NCBI GenBank assembly: GCA_963718065.1
Contig: CAVQYE010000020.1
Location: forward strand, 310,001-374,000
Source: CAVPGP01 sp963718065
GTDB lineage: Bacteria; Actinomycetota; Thermoleophilia; Gaiellales; Gaiellaceae
Direction of reading: 5' to 3'
Length of the DNA stretch: 64,000 bases
Below are positions 33,196 through 42,879 of the stretch, piece after piece. Numbering within the stretch: position 1 is the stretch's first letter; every line of letters starts with the position of its first letter. Position numbers and translations under genes: made by a program. The notes below the pieces were generated by a model, which saw only the letters and a list, made by a program, of their open reading frames with translations, was not told the DNA's origin and did not search any database.

Positions 33196-34215
33196 ATGCG
33201 CTTCCTTCTTCGACGCCTGGGCTTCTACGCGGTCGCTCTCTGGGGCGCGATCACTCTCAACTTCGTGCTGCCGCGGATGATGCCGGGCTCCCCGCTCGAC
33301 GGGTTGATGTCGCGGATGTCTCCGTCGCAGCTGGCGTCGAACCCGCACATGGTCGACAACCTGCGTGCGTACCTGAACGTCCAGAAGAAGCCGTTCTTCG
33401 AGGCGTACTGGGGGTACCTCGGCCAGGTCTTCACGGGGAACTTCGGCATCTCGACGTCGAACTTCCCGACGCCCGTCACGCAGGTCATCGCGCGGACGCT
33501 TCCCTACTCCGTGGCGCTCGTCGGCGTCGGCGTCCTGTTCGCCTTCATCCTCGGCACGACGCTCGGGATGGTCGCCGCGTGGCGGCGCGGCGGGTTCGTC
33601 GACAACTTCGTCACGCCGGCGCTGATCTCGCTCGGCGCGTTCCCCGCCTTCTTCACGGCGCTCCTCGCCGTCTATTTCCTCGGGCTCAAGTGGGGCTGGT
33701 TCCCGATCCAGCACGCCTACGACACCGGCATCGAGCCCGGCTTCAACTGGACGTTCATCTGGAGCACGATCCAGCACGGGGCGCTGCCGGCGCTGATCAT
33801 CGTCGGCGTGTTCGCCGGCGGCTGGCTCCTGAACATGCGCAACGTGATGATCAACACCATCGAAGAGGATTACGTCGGCATGGCGCACGCGAAGGGCCTG
33901 AAGGACAGCCGCGTGATGACGATGTACGCGGGCCGCAACGCGATCCTGCCGCCGCTCACCGGCTTCGCAGCGCAGTTCGGCGCCGCGGTGGGCGGGCTCG
34001 TCTTCATCGAGTTCGTCTTCAGCTATCCGGGCGTCGGCCTGACCCTTCAGCAGGCCGCGCTCGGGTCCGACTACCCGCTGACCCAGGCGCTGCTGCTCGT
34101 CTTCGCGTGCTGCGTGCTGATCGCGAACCTGATCATGGATCTCGCTCTACGTCGTCCTCGACCCGAGGGTCCGGATCACGTGAGCATGGGCCGCGTGAGC
34201 AAGGAAGCCTCGTGA
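33196..34215 (+). CDS. ABC transporter permease, DppB/OppB family
   Basis: Six predicted helices; the N-terminus LLRRLGFYAVALWGAITLNF and the loop LPRMMPGSPLDGLM are typical of DppB/OppB. The EAA motif region is EEDYVGMAHAKGLKDSRVM. It forms the membrane pore with the next permease. The end appears frame-broken near 34144: dropping one base yields LLYVVLDPRVRIT and a TGA at 34191-34193, the usual ending of this family, instead of the Arg/Pro-rich tail in the open frame. Confidence 0.9.
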   Translation: MRFLLRRLGFYAVALWGAITLNFVLPRMMPGSPLDGLMSRMSPSQLASNPHMVDNLRAYLNVQKKPFFEAYWGYLGQVFTGNFGISTSNFPTPVTQVIARTLPYSVALVGVGVLFAFILGTTLGMVAAWRRGGFVDNFVTPALISLGAFPAFFTALLAVYFLGLKWGWFPIQHAYDTGIEPGFNWTFIWSTIQHGALPALIIVGVFAGGWLLNMRNVMINTIEEDYVGMAHAKGLKDSRVMTMYAGRNAILPPLTGFAAQFGAAVGGLVFIEFVFSYPGVGLTLQQAALGSDYPLTQALLLVFACCVLIANLIMDLALRRPRPEGPDHVSMGRVSKEAS

Positions 34216-35208
34216 CGAACCTCGCCGATCTCGAGCTCACGCCCGTGGCCGTCGAGGCGGAGGTCGCGGCCCTCGGCCTCGGTGGCCCTCGCCGGCGCTT
34301 CCGGATGCCGTTGTGGGCGCGCCTCCTGCTCGGCAACTGGAAGTCGCGGCTCGGCCTGCTGATCTTCGGGACGTTCGTCGTCGCCGCGCTCGCCGCGCCG
34401 TGGCTCGCGACGAACTCGCCGAGCGACATCGTCGGCCTGCCCGGCCAGCCGCCGAACCACGACTTCTTCTTCGGCACGACCGACCAGGGCTACGACGTCT
34501 TCTCGCAGGTCGTCTGGGGCGCGCGCCAGTCGCTCGCCGTCGGCGCGCTCGCCGCCATCCTCTCGACGACGATCGCCACCACCCTCGGCCTCCTCGCCGC
34601 CTACTGCGGCGGCGCCGGTCGACGACGTCATCAACCTCGTCACCAACGTCTTCCTCGTCATCCCGACGCTGCCGCTGCTGATCGTGATCGCGTCGTTCGT
34701 CGAGAACCGCGGGCCCGGGATGCTCGTGCTGATCATCGGCCTGACGACCTGGGCGGTCGAGGCGCGCATCCTCCGCGGCCAGGCGCTGTCGCTCCGCAAC
34801 CGCGACTTCGTGCTCGCCTCGAAGGTCGCGGGCGAGTCGACCCGGCGCATCGTCTTCAGCGAGATCATGTCGAACATGGTCAGCCGCATCGCCGCGGCCT
34901 TCCTGCTCGTCTTCTACATCTCGATTCTCTTCGAGGCCGGGCTCGAGTTCCTCGGCCTGGCCGACGTCAACAAGACGAGCTGGGGCGCGACGATGTACTG
35001 GGCGCAGAACAACTCGGCGGTGCTCCAGGGCGAGTGGTGGCACTTCTTCTTCCCCGGCATCGCGCTCGCGATGTCGGTCGCGGCGCTCGTGCTGGTGAAC
35101 TACGGCATCGACGAGCTGTCGAATCCGCGCCTGCGGAGCAAGCGCAAGCATCGCGGCTTCCTGCGCAGCCTTCTCGGCGGCCGCGCGGCGGTCGAGGAGG
35201 CGTCGTGA
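34212..35208 (+). CDS. ABC transporter permease, DppC/OppC family, frameshifted once
   Basis: A DppC-type permease: cytoplasmic N-terminus, first helix GLLIFGTFVVAALAAPWLA, FGTTDQGYDVFSQVVWGARQ (family block), then after a break near 34615 VDDVINLVTNVFLVIPTLPL and the EAA region NRDFVLASKVAGESTRRIVF. One extra base at GCGCCGGTCGAC explains the break. With correction it has about 330 residues. The GTG start overlaps the preceding open frame, and the stop overlaps the ATPase start (GTGA). Confidence 0.86.
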
Positions 35209-36254
35209 CCGTGCTCGACCGAGCAACCGCGACCGAGCCGGCTGCCGTGGAGCGCGAGCTGCTCATGGAGCTGCGCGGGCTCGTCGTCGACTACGAGGTG
35301 CCCGGCAAGCGCGTCCGCGCCGTCGACCACATCGACCTCGAGATTCACGCCGGCGAGATCGTCGGCCTCGCCGGCGAGTCGGGCTGCGGCAAGAGCACGA
35401 CCGGCAACGCGATCCTCCAGATCCTCCGCGACCCCGCCCGCGTCACCGGCGGCGAGATCCGCTTCCGCGGCGAGAACCTCGTCGGGAAGAGCCGCGAGGA
35501 GCTCCGCAAGTACCGCTGGCGCAACGTCTCGATGGTCTTCCAGAGCGCGATGAACGCGCTCAACCCGGTGATGCGCATCGGCGACCAGTTCGTCGACATG
35601 ATGCACGCGCACGAGCGCATCTCGAAGAAGGAGTCGCTCGCGCGCGCGGGCGTGCTGCTCGAGATGGTCGGCATCGAGCCGTCGCGCATCCGCGCGTATC
35701 CGCACGAGCTCTCCGGCGGCATGCGCCAGCGCGTGATCATCGCGATGGCGCTCGCGCTCACCCCCGAGCTCCTGATCCTCGACGAGCCGACGACGGCACT
35801 CGACGTCGTCGTCCAGCGCGAGATCCTGCAGCAGCTCGAGGCGCTGAAGCGCGACTTCGACTTCGCCGTGCTGTTCATCACGCACGACCTCTCGCTGCTG
35901 ATCGAGTTCGCGGACCGGATCGGGATCATGTACGCGGGGGAGATCGTCGAGACCGCACCCGCTCGATCGCTCTTCACGGACGCGAAGCATCCCTACACGC
36001 AGGGCCTGCTGAGCTCGTTCCCGCCGCTCACCGGTCCGGTCGTGCGGATGACCGGCATCCCTGGCTCGCCGCCCGACCTCTCCGCGCCGCCGAGCGGCTG
36101 CCGCTTCCACACGCGCTGCCCCCACTGCCTCCCGTCGGACGAGGCTCTGTACACGCGACAAGTGACCGAGCGGCCGCTCCTGAAGCAGGTCGCGCCGGGT
36201 CACTTCGCCGCCTGTCACCTCGTCGAGCGGCAGCTCGCGGAGGGCGCATCGTGA
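35205..36254 (+). CDS. ABC transporter ATPase, DppD/OppD family
   Basis: A 349-residue ATPase. Walker A GESGCGKST, signature LSGGMRQR, Walker B LLILDEPTTALD and the switch His in FITHDLSL are intact. The C-terminal oligopeptide-transporter extension has IPGSPPDLSAPPSGCRFHTR with its Cys cluster. It powers uptake with the DppF-like partner encoded next. GTG start; GTGA overlaps at both ends show tight coupling. Confidence 0.92.
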   Translation: MTVLDRATATEPAAVERELLMELRGLVVDYEVPGKRVRAVDHIDLEIHAGEIVGLAGESGCGKSTTGNAILQILRDPARVTGGEIRFRGENLVGKSREELRKYRWRNVSMVFQSAMNALNPVMRIGDQFVDMMHAHERISKKESLARAGVLLEMVGIEPSRIRAYPHELSGGMRQRVIIAMALALTPELLILDEPTTALDVVVQREILQQLEALKRDFDFAVLFITHDLSLLIEFADRIGIMYAGEIVETAPARSLFTDAKHPYTQGLLSSFPPLTGPVVRMTGIPGSPPDLSAPPSGCRFHTRCPHCLPSDEALYTRQVTERPLLKQVAPGHFAACHLVERQLAEGAS

Positions 36255-37246
36255 GCACGGCGCTCGATGTCCAGGGCCTGACGAAGTACTTCCCGGCCGG
36301 CGGCAGCCGCCTGATGGCGCGGGGCGCCAAGCTCCACGCGGTCGACGACGTCAGCTTCAGCCTGCGCCCGGGGACGATCACGGCGCTCGTCGGCGAGAGC
36401 GGCAGCGGCAAGAGCACCGTCGCGCGGATGCTCGCACGGCTGTACGACGTGACCGCCGGGACGATCCGCTACGAGGGCGACGACTGCACGCACTTGTCCC
36501 GTCGCAGCGACGTGCTCCGCTACCGCTCGCAGGTGCAGATGATCTTCCAGGACCCGTTCGGCTCGCTGAACCCGGTCAAGACGATCGCCCACCACATCGA
36601 GCGGCCGCTGAAGATCCACAACATCGTGCCCGCGGGCGCCGTCACCGAACGGGTGCACGAGCTGCTCACGACCGTCGGCCTCGTACCGCCCGCGCACTAC
36701 GCCGCGAAGTACCCGCACGAGCTCTCGGGCGGCCAGCGGCAGCGCGTCGCAATCGCCCGCGCCCTCGCCGTCGAGCCGCGCATCATCTTGGCCGACGAGC
36801 CCACGTCGATGCTCGATGTCTCGATCCGGATCGGGATCCTGAACCTGATGCTGGCGCTGAAGGAGGAGCGCGACCTCGCGTTCCTGTACGTCACGCACGA
36901 CCTGGCGAGCGCCCGCTACGTCGCCGACGAGATGCTCGTCATGTACGCGGGCCAGATCGTCGAGCAGGGGCCGACCGAGGACGTCCTGCAGCGCCCGCTG
37001 CATCCGTACACGCGGCTGCTGCTCTCGGCGGTCCCCGATCCGGGCGCGGGCCTGCACGCCGCGCGGGTCGCCGTCCGGCGCTCCCATGTTGCAGCCGTCG
37101 ACCCGATTGCCGCCTGTCGTTTCGTCGATCGCTGCCCGCTCGCGATCGCCGCTTGCGCGCACCTGACGCCGGATCTCGTCGAGGTCAACCCCGGCCAGAG
37201 CGCCCGCTGCCACGTCACCGCCCCTGCTCCCGGATTGAGCCTGTAA
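36251..37246 (+). CDS. ABC transporter ATPase, DppF/OppF family
   Basis: A 331-residue ATPase with Walker A GESGSGKST, Q-loop VQMIFQDPFGSLNP, signature LSGGQRQR, Walker B IILADEPTSMLD and switch YVTHDLAS. The C-terminal extension carries ACRFVDRCPLAIAAC. It pairs with the preceding ATPase in one importer. The stop TAA overlaps the ATG of the GH1 gene by one base (TAATG), placing the glycosidase in the operon. Confidence 0.92.
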   Translation: MSTALDVQGLTKYFPAGGSRLMARGAKLHAVDDVSFSLRPGTITALVGESGSGKSTVARMLARLYDVTAGTIRYEGDDCTHLSRRSDVLRYRSQVQMIFQDPFGSLNPVKTIAHHIERPLKIHNIVPAGAVTERVHELLTTVGLVPPAHYAAKYPHELSGGQRQRVAIARALAVEPRIILADEPTSMLDVSIRIGILNLMLALKEERDLAFLYVTHDLASARYVADEMLVMYAGQIVEQGPTEDVLQRPLHPYTRLLLSAVPDPGAGLHAARVAVRRSHVAAVDPIAACRFVDRCPLAIAACAHLTPDLVEVNPGQSARCHVTAPAPGLSL

Positions 37247-38572
37247 TGAGCTTCCCGTCCGACTTCCGGTGGGGTGCGGCGACAGCGGCCTACCAGATCG
37301 AGGGCGCGGCGAGCGAGGACGGACGCACGCCGAGCATCTGGGAGCGCTTCGCTGCCACGCCGGGCAAGGTGCGCAACGGCGAGAACGGCGACGTCGCGTG
37401 CGACTTCTACCACCGCTATGCCGACGACATCCGGCTGATGCGCGAGCTCGGGCTGGATGCGTTCCGCTTCTCGATCTCGTGGCCGCGGATCCTGCCCGAG
37501 GGCAGAGGCAGGGTGAACACCGCAGGACTCGACTTCTACGACCGGCTCGTCGACGAGCTGCTCGCCAACGGGATCGAGCCGTGCGTGACGCTCTACCACT
37601 GGGACCTACCGCAGGTGCTGGAGGACGAGGGCGGCTGGCCGGTGCGCGCCACCGCCGAGGCATTCGTCGAGCTCGCCGAGGCCGTCGCCGGGCGGATCGG
37701 CGACCGGGTCGACCGCTGGGTGACGCACAACGAGCCGTGGGTCGCCGCGTGGCTCGGCTACGGCTGGGGCATCCACGCGCCCGGGCGCACGAGCGCGGCT
37801 GACGCCGTCGCCGCTGCGCATCACCTGCTGCTCTCGCACGGCTGGGCGGTCGACGTGCTGCGCCGGCCCGGCAGCGAGGTCGGAATCACGCTCAACCTGA
37901 CGCACACCTATCCGGCCACCGACTCGCCGGCGGACGTCGCCGCCGCCCTCCAGCTCGACGGCAACTGGAACCGCTGGTTCCTCGATCCGATCTTCCGCGG
38001 CGAGTACCCGGCTGACATGGACTACGAGCCGCCGGTGCTTGCCGGCGACCTCGCGACGATCGCGACGCCGATCGACTTCCTCGGCGTCAACTACTACTCG
38101 CGCGCGGTCACGCAGGCCGGAGCCAACGGCGGCTTCCCGATCTTCGTCCACGTGCCCGAGTCCCAGTACACCGACATGGGCTGGGAGATCTATCCCGACG
38201 GCTTCTACGAGACGCTGATGCGAGTGACCCGGGACTACGCGCCGCCGGCGGTCTACATCACCGAGAACGGTGCTGCGTTCGGCGACGTCCGCGGGCACGA
38301 CGGATCGGTCCGCGACCCCGAGCGCCAGGCGTACATCGCCGACCACCTCGGCGCCGTCGCGCGCGCGATCGACGACGGAGCGCCGGTGCGCGGCTACTAC
38401 GTCTGGTCGCTGCTCGACAACTTACGAGTGGTCGTTCGGCTACTCCAAGCGGTTCGGGATCGTCTACGTCGACTACCCGACGCTCGAACGGGTGCCCAAG
38501 TCGAGCGCCCACTGGTATCGCGACTTCATCGCAGCCCAACGACAGGAGGAACCTTGGCCCGCATCGGCCTGA
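37246..38572 (+). CDS. GH1 beta-glucosidase, frameshifted once near the C-terminus
   Basis: A family 1 glycoside hydrolase of about 442 residues. FRWGAATAAYQIEGAASEDG is the N-terminal signature, THNEPW holds the acid/base Glu and YITENGAAF the nucleophile Glu. An extra T near 38422 breaks the frame in the last 50 residues; without it the family ending LLDNYEWSFGYSKRFGIVYV is restored, with stop at 38572. There is no signal peptide, so it cleaves imported beta-glucosides in the cytoplasm, matching its place directly after the importer. Confidence 0.9.
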
Positions 38573-39273
38573 TGCTCTACACGGTGCGCCGCGCGGCGGC
38601 CGAGAACTTCCAGTCGACACTGCGTGAGGTCGGCGAGATGGGCTTCGAGGGCGTCGAGCTCTTCGACCTGCACGGGCACCGAGCCGTGGATGTCGCCGCC
38701 TGGCTCGACGAGAGCGGCCTGCTCGCCTGCGGCCGTCACGCGCAGCTCGAGGCGATCGAGTCTCAGCTGCCGGAGCTGGCGGACGAGGCGCGCACGCTCG
38801 GCTGGACGCGGCTCGTCGTCAGCTGGGTCGATCCCGCGCGCCTCGGCGACGAGGACCTGCCGGGCCGCCTCGCCGCTGCAGCCGACGCGGTGGGAGCGGT
38901 CGGGCTCGAGCTCGGCTACCACAACCACGACGCGGAGGTGCGCGACGGATTCCTCTGGCGGCTGCCGGAGGAGATCTTCCTCGAGCTCGACCTCGGCTGG
39001 GCGTGGTGGGCCGGCTTCGATCCCATCGACGTGCTCGAGCAGGCGGGGGACCGTTGCAAGCTCGTCCACATCAAGGACTTCGTCGTGCGCGGCGGGTACG
39101 AGTACTGCCCCGTGGGCGACGGCGCTGTCGGGTACGACCGCGTGGCGCCCGCCGCGGCGCGGGGCGCCGCCGAATGGCTGCTCGTCGAGCAGGACGAGTC
39201 GGAGGGCTCCGAGCTCGACGCCGCCCGCCGCTCGCTCGACGCGCTGACGCAGATGCTCGAGCGTGTGGCATGA
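38554..39273 (+). CDS. Sugar phosphate isomerase/epimerase (xylose isomerase-like TIM barrel)
   Basis: A 239-residue AP-endonuclease-2/xylose-isomerase-like barrel: IGLMLYTVRR, EVGEMGFEGVELFDLHGH, LGYHNHDAEVRDGF, LELDLGWAWWAGFDP and KLVHIKDFVVRGGYEYCPVG, with His, Glu and Asp metal ligands at strand ends. The TTG start is supported by AGGAGGA at 38544-38550 and overlaps the end of the GH1 gene. In this operon it probably converts a sugar or keto-sugar released from the glycoside, with the adjacent dehydrogenase; the reaction is not determined. Confidence 0.83.
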   Translation: MARIGLMLYTVRRAAAENFQSTLREVGEMGFEGVELFDLHGHRAVDVAAWLDESGLLACGRHAQLEAIESQLPELADEARTLGWTRLVVSWVDPARLGDEDLPGRLAAAADAVGAVGLELGYHNHDAEVRDGFLWRLPEEIFLELDLGWAWWAGFDPIDVLEQAGDRCKLVHIKDFVVRGGYEYCPVGDGAVGYDRVAPAAARGAAEWLLVEQDESEGSELDAARRSLDALTQMLERVA

Positions 39274-40361
39274 ACGGACGGGCGAAGGTCGGGATCGTCG
39301 GCTGCGGCGTGATCAGCCGCCACTACGCCGAGAACGCCGAGGCGTTCGACTCGTTCGAAATCGTTGCGTGTGCAGATCTCGACGCCGCGCAAGCGGAGGA
39401 GCTCTCGAAGGCGACCGGCATCCCCACTCTGCCGGTCGCCGAGCTTCTCGCCGACCCTGCGATCGACATCGTGCTCAACCTCACGCCGCCGGCGGTGCAC
39501 GCCGCCGTGATCCGCGACGCGCTCGAGGCGGGCAAGCACGTCTACACGGAGAAGCCGATCGCGACCGAGCTCGCCGCTGCCGAGGAGCTCGTCGCCGAGG
39601 CGGAGCGGCGCGGGCTGCGGATCGGCTGTGCGCCCGACATCTTCCTCGGCGCGCCGTACCAGGCCGCCCGCGCGCTCATTGACGAAGGCGCGATCGGCGA
39701 GCCGCTCTCGGTCAGCGCGGCGATGCTCGTCGGCGGGCAGGAGACATGGCACCCGAACCCGGACATCTTCTTCGCCGACGGCGCTGGGCCGCTGCTCGAC
39801 ATGGGGCCGTACTACCTGACTGCGATCGTCGCCCTGCTCGGTCCGATCCGCCGAGTGGCCGGCTTCGCCTCGACGCGGACGCTCGAGCGGACGATCGAGA
39901 TCGGGCCGCGCGCCGGCGCCCACTTCACAGCTTCGACGCCGACGCACACGAGCGCCGTCATGGAGCTCGAGAGCGGCGTCACGGCCAACCTGGTCGCGAG
40001 CTTCGAGGCCGGCGGCCAGTACATCTGCGACCTGGAGATCCACGGCACCAAGGGCGTGCTCGTGCTCCCCGACCCGAACAGCTTCGACGGCCCGGTGCGG
40101 GTCAGAGTCGGTCACGGCGACTGGCAGGAAGCGCCGTACACGCCGGGCGCCGGCCGCGACGCGCGCGGCATTGGCCTCAACGATCTCGTCGAGTCGATCG
40201 GCCGCGGCACGCCGCACCGCGCGGCCGCGGCACTCGGGCTCCACGTGGTCGAGGTCGCCCGCGCGATCCTTCGCTCCGCGGAGCAGGGGACTGCGGTCGC
40301 GATCGACTCGCGGCCGCAGCAACCCGAGCCGCTCTCGGAGTCGACGCAGGCCGTCGCCTAA
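39270..40361 (+). CDS. Gfo/Idh/MocA family sugar dehydrogenase
   Basis: A 363-residue NAD(P)-dependent oxidoreductase. The Rossmann motif is VGIVGCGVISRHY; HVYTEKPIAT carries the EKP catalytic-region motif, and ADGAGPLLDMGPYYLTAIV contains the conserved D-x3-H-like segment with Tyr in place of His. Members oxidise sugars or inositols. ATGA overlap with the isomerase gene indicates joint action, as in routes through 3-keto sugars, which is inference. It is the last gene of the operon. Confidence 0.86.
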   Translation: MNGRAKVGIVGCGVISRHYAENAEAFDSFEIVACADLDAAQAEELSKATGIPTLPVAELLADPAIDIVLNLTPPAVHAAVIRDALEAGKHVYTEKPIATELAAAEELVAEAERRGLRIGCAPDIFLGAPYQAARALIDEGAIGEPLSVSAAMLVGGQETWHPNPDIFFADGAGPLLDMGPYYLTAIVALLGPIRRVAGFASTRTLERTIEIGPRAGAHFTASTPTHTSAVMELESGVTANLVASFEAGGQYICDLEIHGTKGVLVLPDPNSFDGPVRVRVGHGDWQEAPYTPGAGRDARGIGLNDLVESIGRGTPHRAAAALGLHVVEVARAILRSAEQGTAVAIDSRPQQPEPLSESTQAVA

Positions 40362-40511
40362 CCGGCGGCCTAGCCGGGCTGCCCAGCTTCCCTCGAAGGA
40401 GGGAATCGGCCATGCGTTTTCCAATCGGCTTACAAACGGCTTGCGGCCGGCTTACGCCCGCCGCCCTTCCTGCGCGTCGTGAGCAGTACCAATCCCCCAA
40501 GGAGGAACACG

Positions 40512-41078
40512 ATGCGCAAGGCGATGCTCCTACTCGCCCTCGCGGCGCTGATGGCGCCCGCGACTGCGGCTGCCGCGTCGATCGAGCTCGACGGCAAGGC
40601 CGTCACGCTCCAGGGCCGCGGCTTCGTCCGCGGCGAGCTGACGGCGGCGGCGGACGCGAGGCCCGTGCTGGTCCGGGCGAAGGCCGGCTACGTCAAGGTG
40701 CTCGACCTCGGCGGCGACCTGAAGGTCCGCTGCGGGAACGGCAAGTCGGCGACACGGAAGAACGACGAGGGCCAGACGGTCTTCCTCTGCGCCGGTCGCG
40801 GCGGCCTGATGGCGATCTCGGGCAGCCACTTCAAGCTGAACGGGTTCGCAATGCGGATGGCGATCCGGATCCCGGACGGCTACACCGGCAAGCTCGGCGG
40901 CAATCTCCACGAGGCGGCGGCCGGCGACAGGGAAGGCGCCGATGGCCGGCCGGCCCGCGACGCCGACAAGCCGGCGACTGCCAAGCCGGCGACGGACAGG
41001 GCGGCCACCGACAAGCCGGCCACTGACAAGCCGGTCCGCGAGCGGCCGGCTGCGGCACTGCCTCAGGCGGGCGCGTAG
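40512..41078 (+). CDS. Secreted hypothetical protein with KPATD repeats
   Basis: 188 residues: signal peptide MRKAMLLLALAALMAPATAA, a compact domain with IELDGKAVTLQGRGFVRGEL and VKVLDLGGDLKVRCGNG, and a C-terminal low-complexity tail of KPATD/KPATA repeats (about 150-175). GGAGGAA (40500-40506) precedes the ATG well, which favours it over an in-frame ATG 33 nt upstream. No family recognised. A hairpin follows 14 nt after the stop. Confidence 0.68.
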   Translation: MRKAMLLLALAALMAPATAAAASIELDGKAVTLQGRGFVRGELTAAADARPVLVRAKAGYVKVLDLGGDLKVRCGNGKSATRKNDEGQTVFLCAGRGGLMAISGSHFKLNGFAMRMAIRIPDGYTGKLGGNLHEAAAGDREGADGRPARDADKPATAKPATDRAATDKPATDKPVRERPAAALPQAGA

Positions 41079-41091
41079 GCGGCAGACGGCA

Positions 41092-41128
41092 GAGGGCCAC
41101 GCGGCGATAACGTCGCTGCGTGGCCCTC
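41092..41128 (+). promoter_or_regulatory. Long hairpin overlapping the alkA start codon
   Basis: GAGGGCCACGC (41092-41102) pairs with GCGTGGCCCTC (41118-41128). Inside, GCGA pairs with TCGC around a TAACG loop; counting one G-U pair the stem is 16 bp. The GTG start of alkA (41120-41122) lies in the 3' arm. It may end the upstream transcript, hide the alkA start, or both. Confidence 0.6.
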
Positions 41129-41917
41129 GCTCGCGCACCGCTCGCGCCGGACCCGTTCGACTTCGCGCTCTCGACCGAGCGCTTTCGCGCCTTCGGCCCG
41201 GATCTGGCGAACCTCTGGCACGACGGTGCGCTGCACCGGGTCTTCGACGGCACCGAGGTCCGCATCGAAGCGGAGCGGGCCGTCCCGGCGAAGCCTCTCC
41301 TGCTCCGGCAGGCGCGGCGCTATCTCGGCGGCGACTGGGATCTCGACGCGTTCTACGACTTCGCCGCCTCGGACCCGCTGCTCGCTCCGGTCGTCGCCCG
41401 CCTGCGCGGCTTCCGCCCGCCGCTCGTGCCGGACCCTTTCGAGTCGCTCGTGACGTCGATCTCGGCGCAGCAGATCTCGCTGATCGTCGCGTTCAGGATC
41501 CGCAACCGGTTCATCGAGCGCTTCGGCCGGCAGGTGGGCGCCGCCTGGGAGTTCCCCCGCCAGGAAGTCGTCGCCGCGGCCGAGGCGGACGACCTCTTCG
41601 CCGTCGGCTTCACGCACCGCAAGGCGGAGTACGTGGTCGGCGTCGCCCGCGCGGAGCTGGCCTACGACGAGCTCGCAGCGCTGCCGGACGACGAGGTGAA
41701 AGCGCGGATCACAGCCGTGCGCGGGCTGGGCGACTGGACCGCGGACTGGTACCTCGCGCGGCACCTCGGCCGCCCGCAAGCGTGGGCTCCCGGCGACCTC
41801 GGCGTCCGCAGGGCGCTCGCGCTGCATAACCTTGCAGCCAGCGACGTGGACCGCTTTGCCCCCCATCAGAATCTCGCCGTTCACTATCTGCTGCTCGCGG
41901 AGCGGCTGCCCGGATGA
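41120..41917 (+). CDS. alkA: DNA-3-methyladenine glycosylase II (AlkA-like, HhH-GPD)
   Basis: A 265-residue base-excision glycosylase. It shows DPFESLVTSISAQQISL (HhH-GPD entry helix), VRGLGDWTADWYLARHLG (helix-hairpin-helix and following helix) and APGDLGVRRAL, whose Asp is the catalytic residue. It removes alkylated purines. The only plausible start is GTG 41120, inside a strong hairpin. Its stop overlaps the next gene's ATG (ATGA), the first of four coupled genes. Confidence 0.87.
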   Translation: MALARAPLAPDPFDFALSTERFRAFGPDLANLWHDGALHRVFDGTEVRIEAERAVPAKPLLLRQARRYLGGDWDLDAFYDFAASDPLLAPVVARLRGFRPPLVPDPFESLVTSISAQQISLIVAFRIRNRFIERFGRQVGAAWEFPRQEVVAAAEADDLFAVGFTHRKAEYVVGVARAELAYDELAALPDDEVKARITAVRGLGDWTADWYLARHLGRPQAWAPGDLGVRRALALHNLAASDVDRFAPHQNLAVHYLLLAERLPG

Positions 41918-42879
41918 GCGAGCCGTTCGCCATCCGCCGAGCGACGGTCGCCGACGAGGCCGTGGTGCGTGAGCTCTGGGAGGAGTTCGAGCTCGAGGTC
42001 CCCGAGCCGGAGGGCTTCGAGCCGGAGACGTGGGAGGAGGAGTGGCGCGACACCGTCCGCGACATCGAGGGCGGCGGCGCGTTCATCGCGGAGGACGGAG
42101 GCCGTGTCGTCGGCGTCGGTCGCGTGTCGGCGCCCAGGCGGGGCGTCGCGCACATCCATCTCGTCTACGTTCTCCCCGACGCGCGCCGGCGAGGAGTGAC
42201 GAAGGCGCTGCTGCGCGCCATCGCCGAGGACGCCGCGGCACGCGACGCGCGGACGGTGTCGCTCAACGTCCTCAAGGTCAACGAGCCCGCGCGCACGATC
42301 TGGCGCCGGCTCGGCTTCGAGGAGCTCTCGACGTTCATGGCGCTACCGCTCGAGGCGCTCTCGCGGCGACTCGTCGAGCGCACCGGCCCGAGCTCCGGGA
42401 CGGTGTACGTCCAGACCGACGACGAGGGACGGGTTGCCGCGTCGACCCGGAAGTTCCTGCCCCGGCTCGGCCGCCCCCAGGGGACCGAGGTCTCCTCCAC
42501 GGGCACCGGCTGGGTCGCCGTCCGCGAGCCGCTACTCGACGGAGACCCGAAGTTCCTGCAGCGGCTGGCGCAGGAGCTGTCGCTGACGACCGGGTCGATC
42601 ACAATCGCGCTCGGGATCGAGCGCGGCGCGGCGGTGCACTACGCGATCTACGACCGCGGCGGCATGGTCGACGAGTACCTCTCCGTGCCCGAGCTCTACG
42701 GGCCGCTGCCGCCGGGGGACGTTATCGCCCTGCGCGCGAACCCACGCGTCGTCTCCAGGCTCACCGGCGCCGACCCCGACCAGGTGCGCGACGTCGCGGT
42801 CACCGCCGATACGCCTGAAGAGCTGCCTCCGCCCGAGCAGCTCCTCGGCGAGCTCGCCACCTTGCTGGGGCTCGCGTGA
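41914..42879 (+). CDS. GNAT acetyltransferase with extra C-terminal domain
   Basis: The first 150 residues are a GNAT domain: FAIRRATVADEAVVRELWEE, HIHLVYVLPDARRRGVTKAL (acetyl-CoA-binding motif A, RRRGV) and NEPARTIWRRLGF. The remaining 170 residues form a second domain of no known family (FLPRLGRPQGTEVSSTGTGW, EYLSVPELYGPLPPGD), so the 321-residue protein is about twice the usual length. It acetylates an unknown substrate. Overlaps both neighbours by 4 nt. Confidence 0.8.
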   Translation: MSEPFAIRRATVADEAVVRELWEEFELEVPEPEGFEPETWEEEWRDTVRDIEGGGAFIAEDGGRVVGVGRVSAPRRGVAHIHLVYVLPDARRRGVTKALLRAIAEDAAARDARTVSLNVLKVNEPARTIWRRLGFEELSTFMALPLEALSRRLVERTGPSSGTVYVQTDDEGRVAASTRKFLPRLGRPQGTEVSSTGTGWVAVREPLLDGDPKFLQRLAQELSLTTGSITIALGIERGAAVHYAIYDRGGMVDEYLSVPELYGPLPPGDVIALRANPRVVSRLTGADPDQVRDVAVTADTPEELPPPEQLLGELATLLGLA

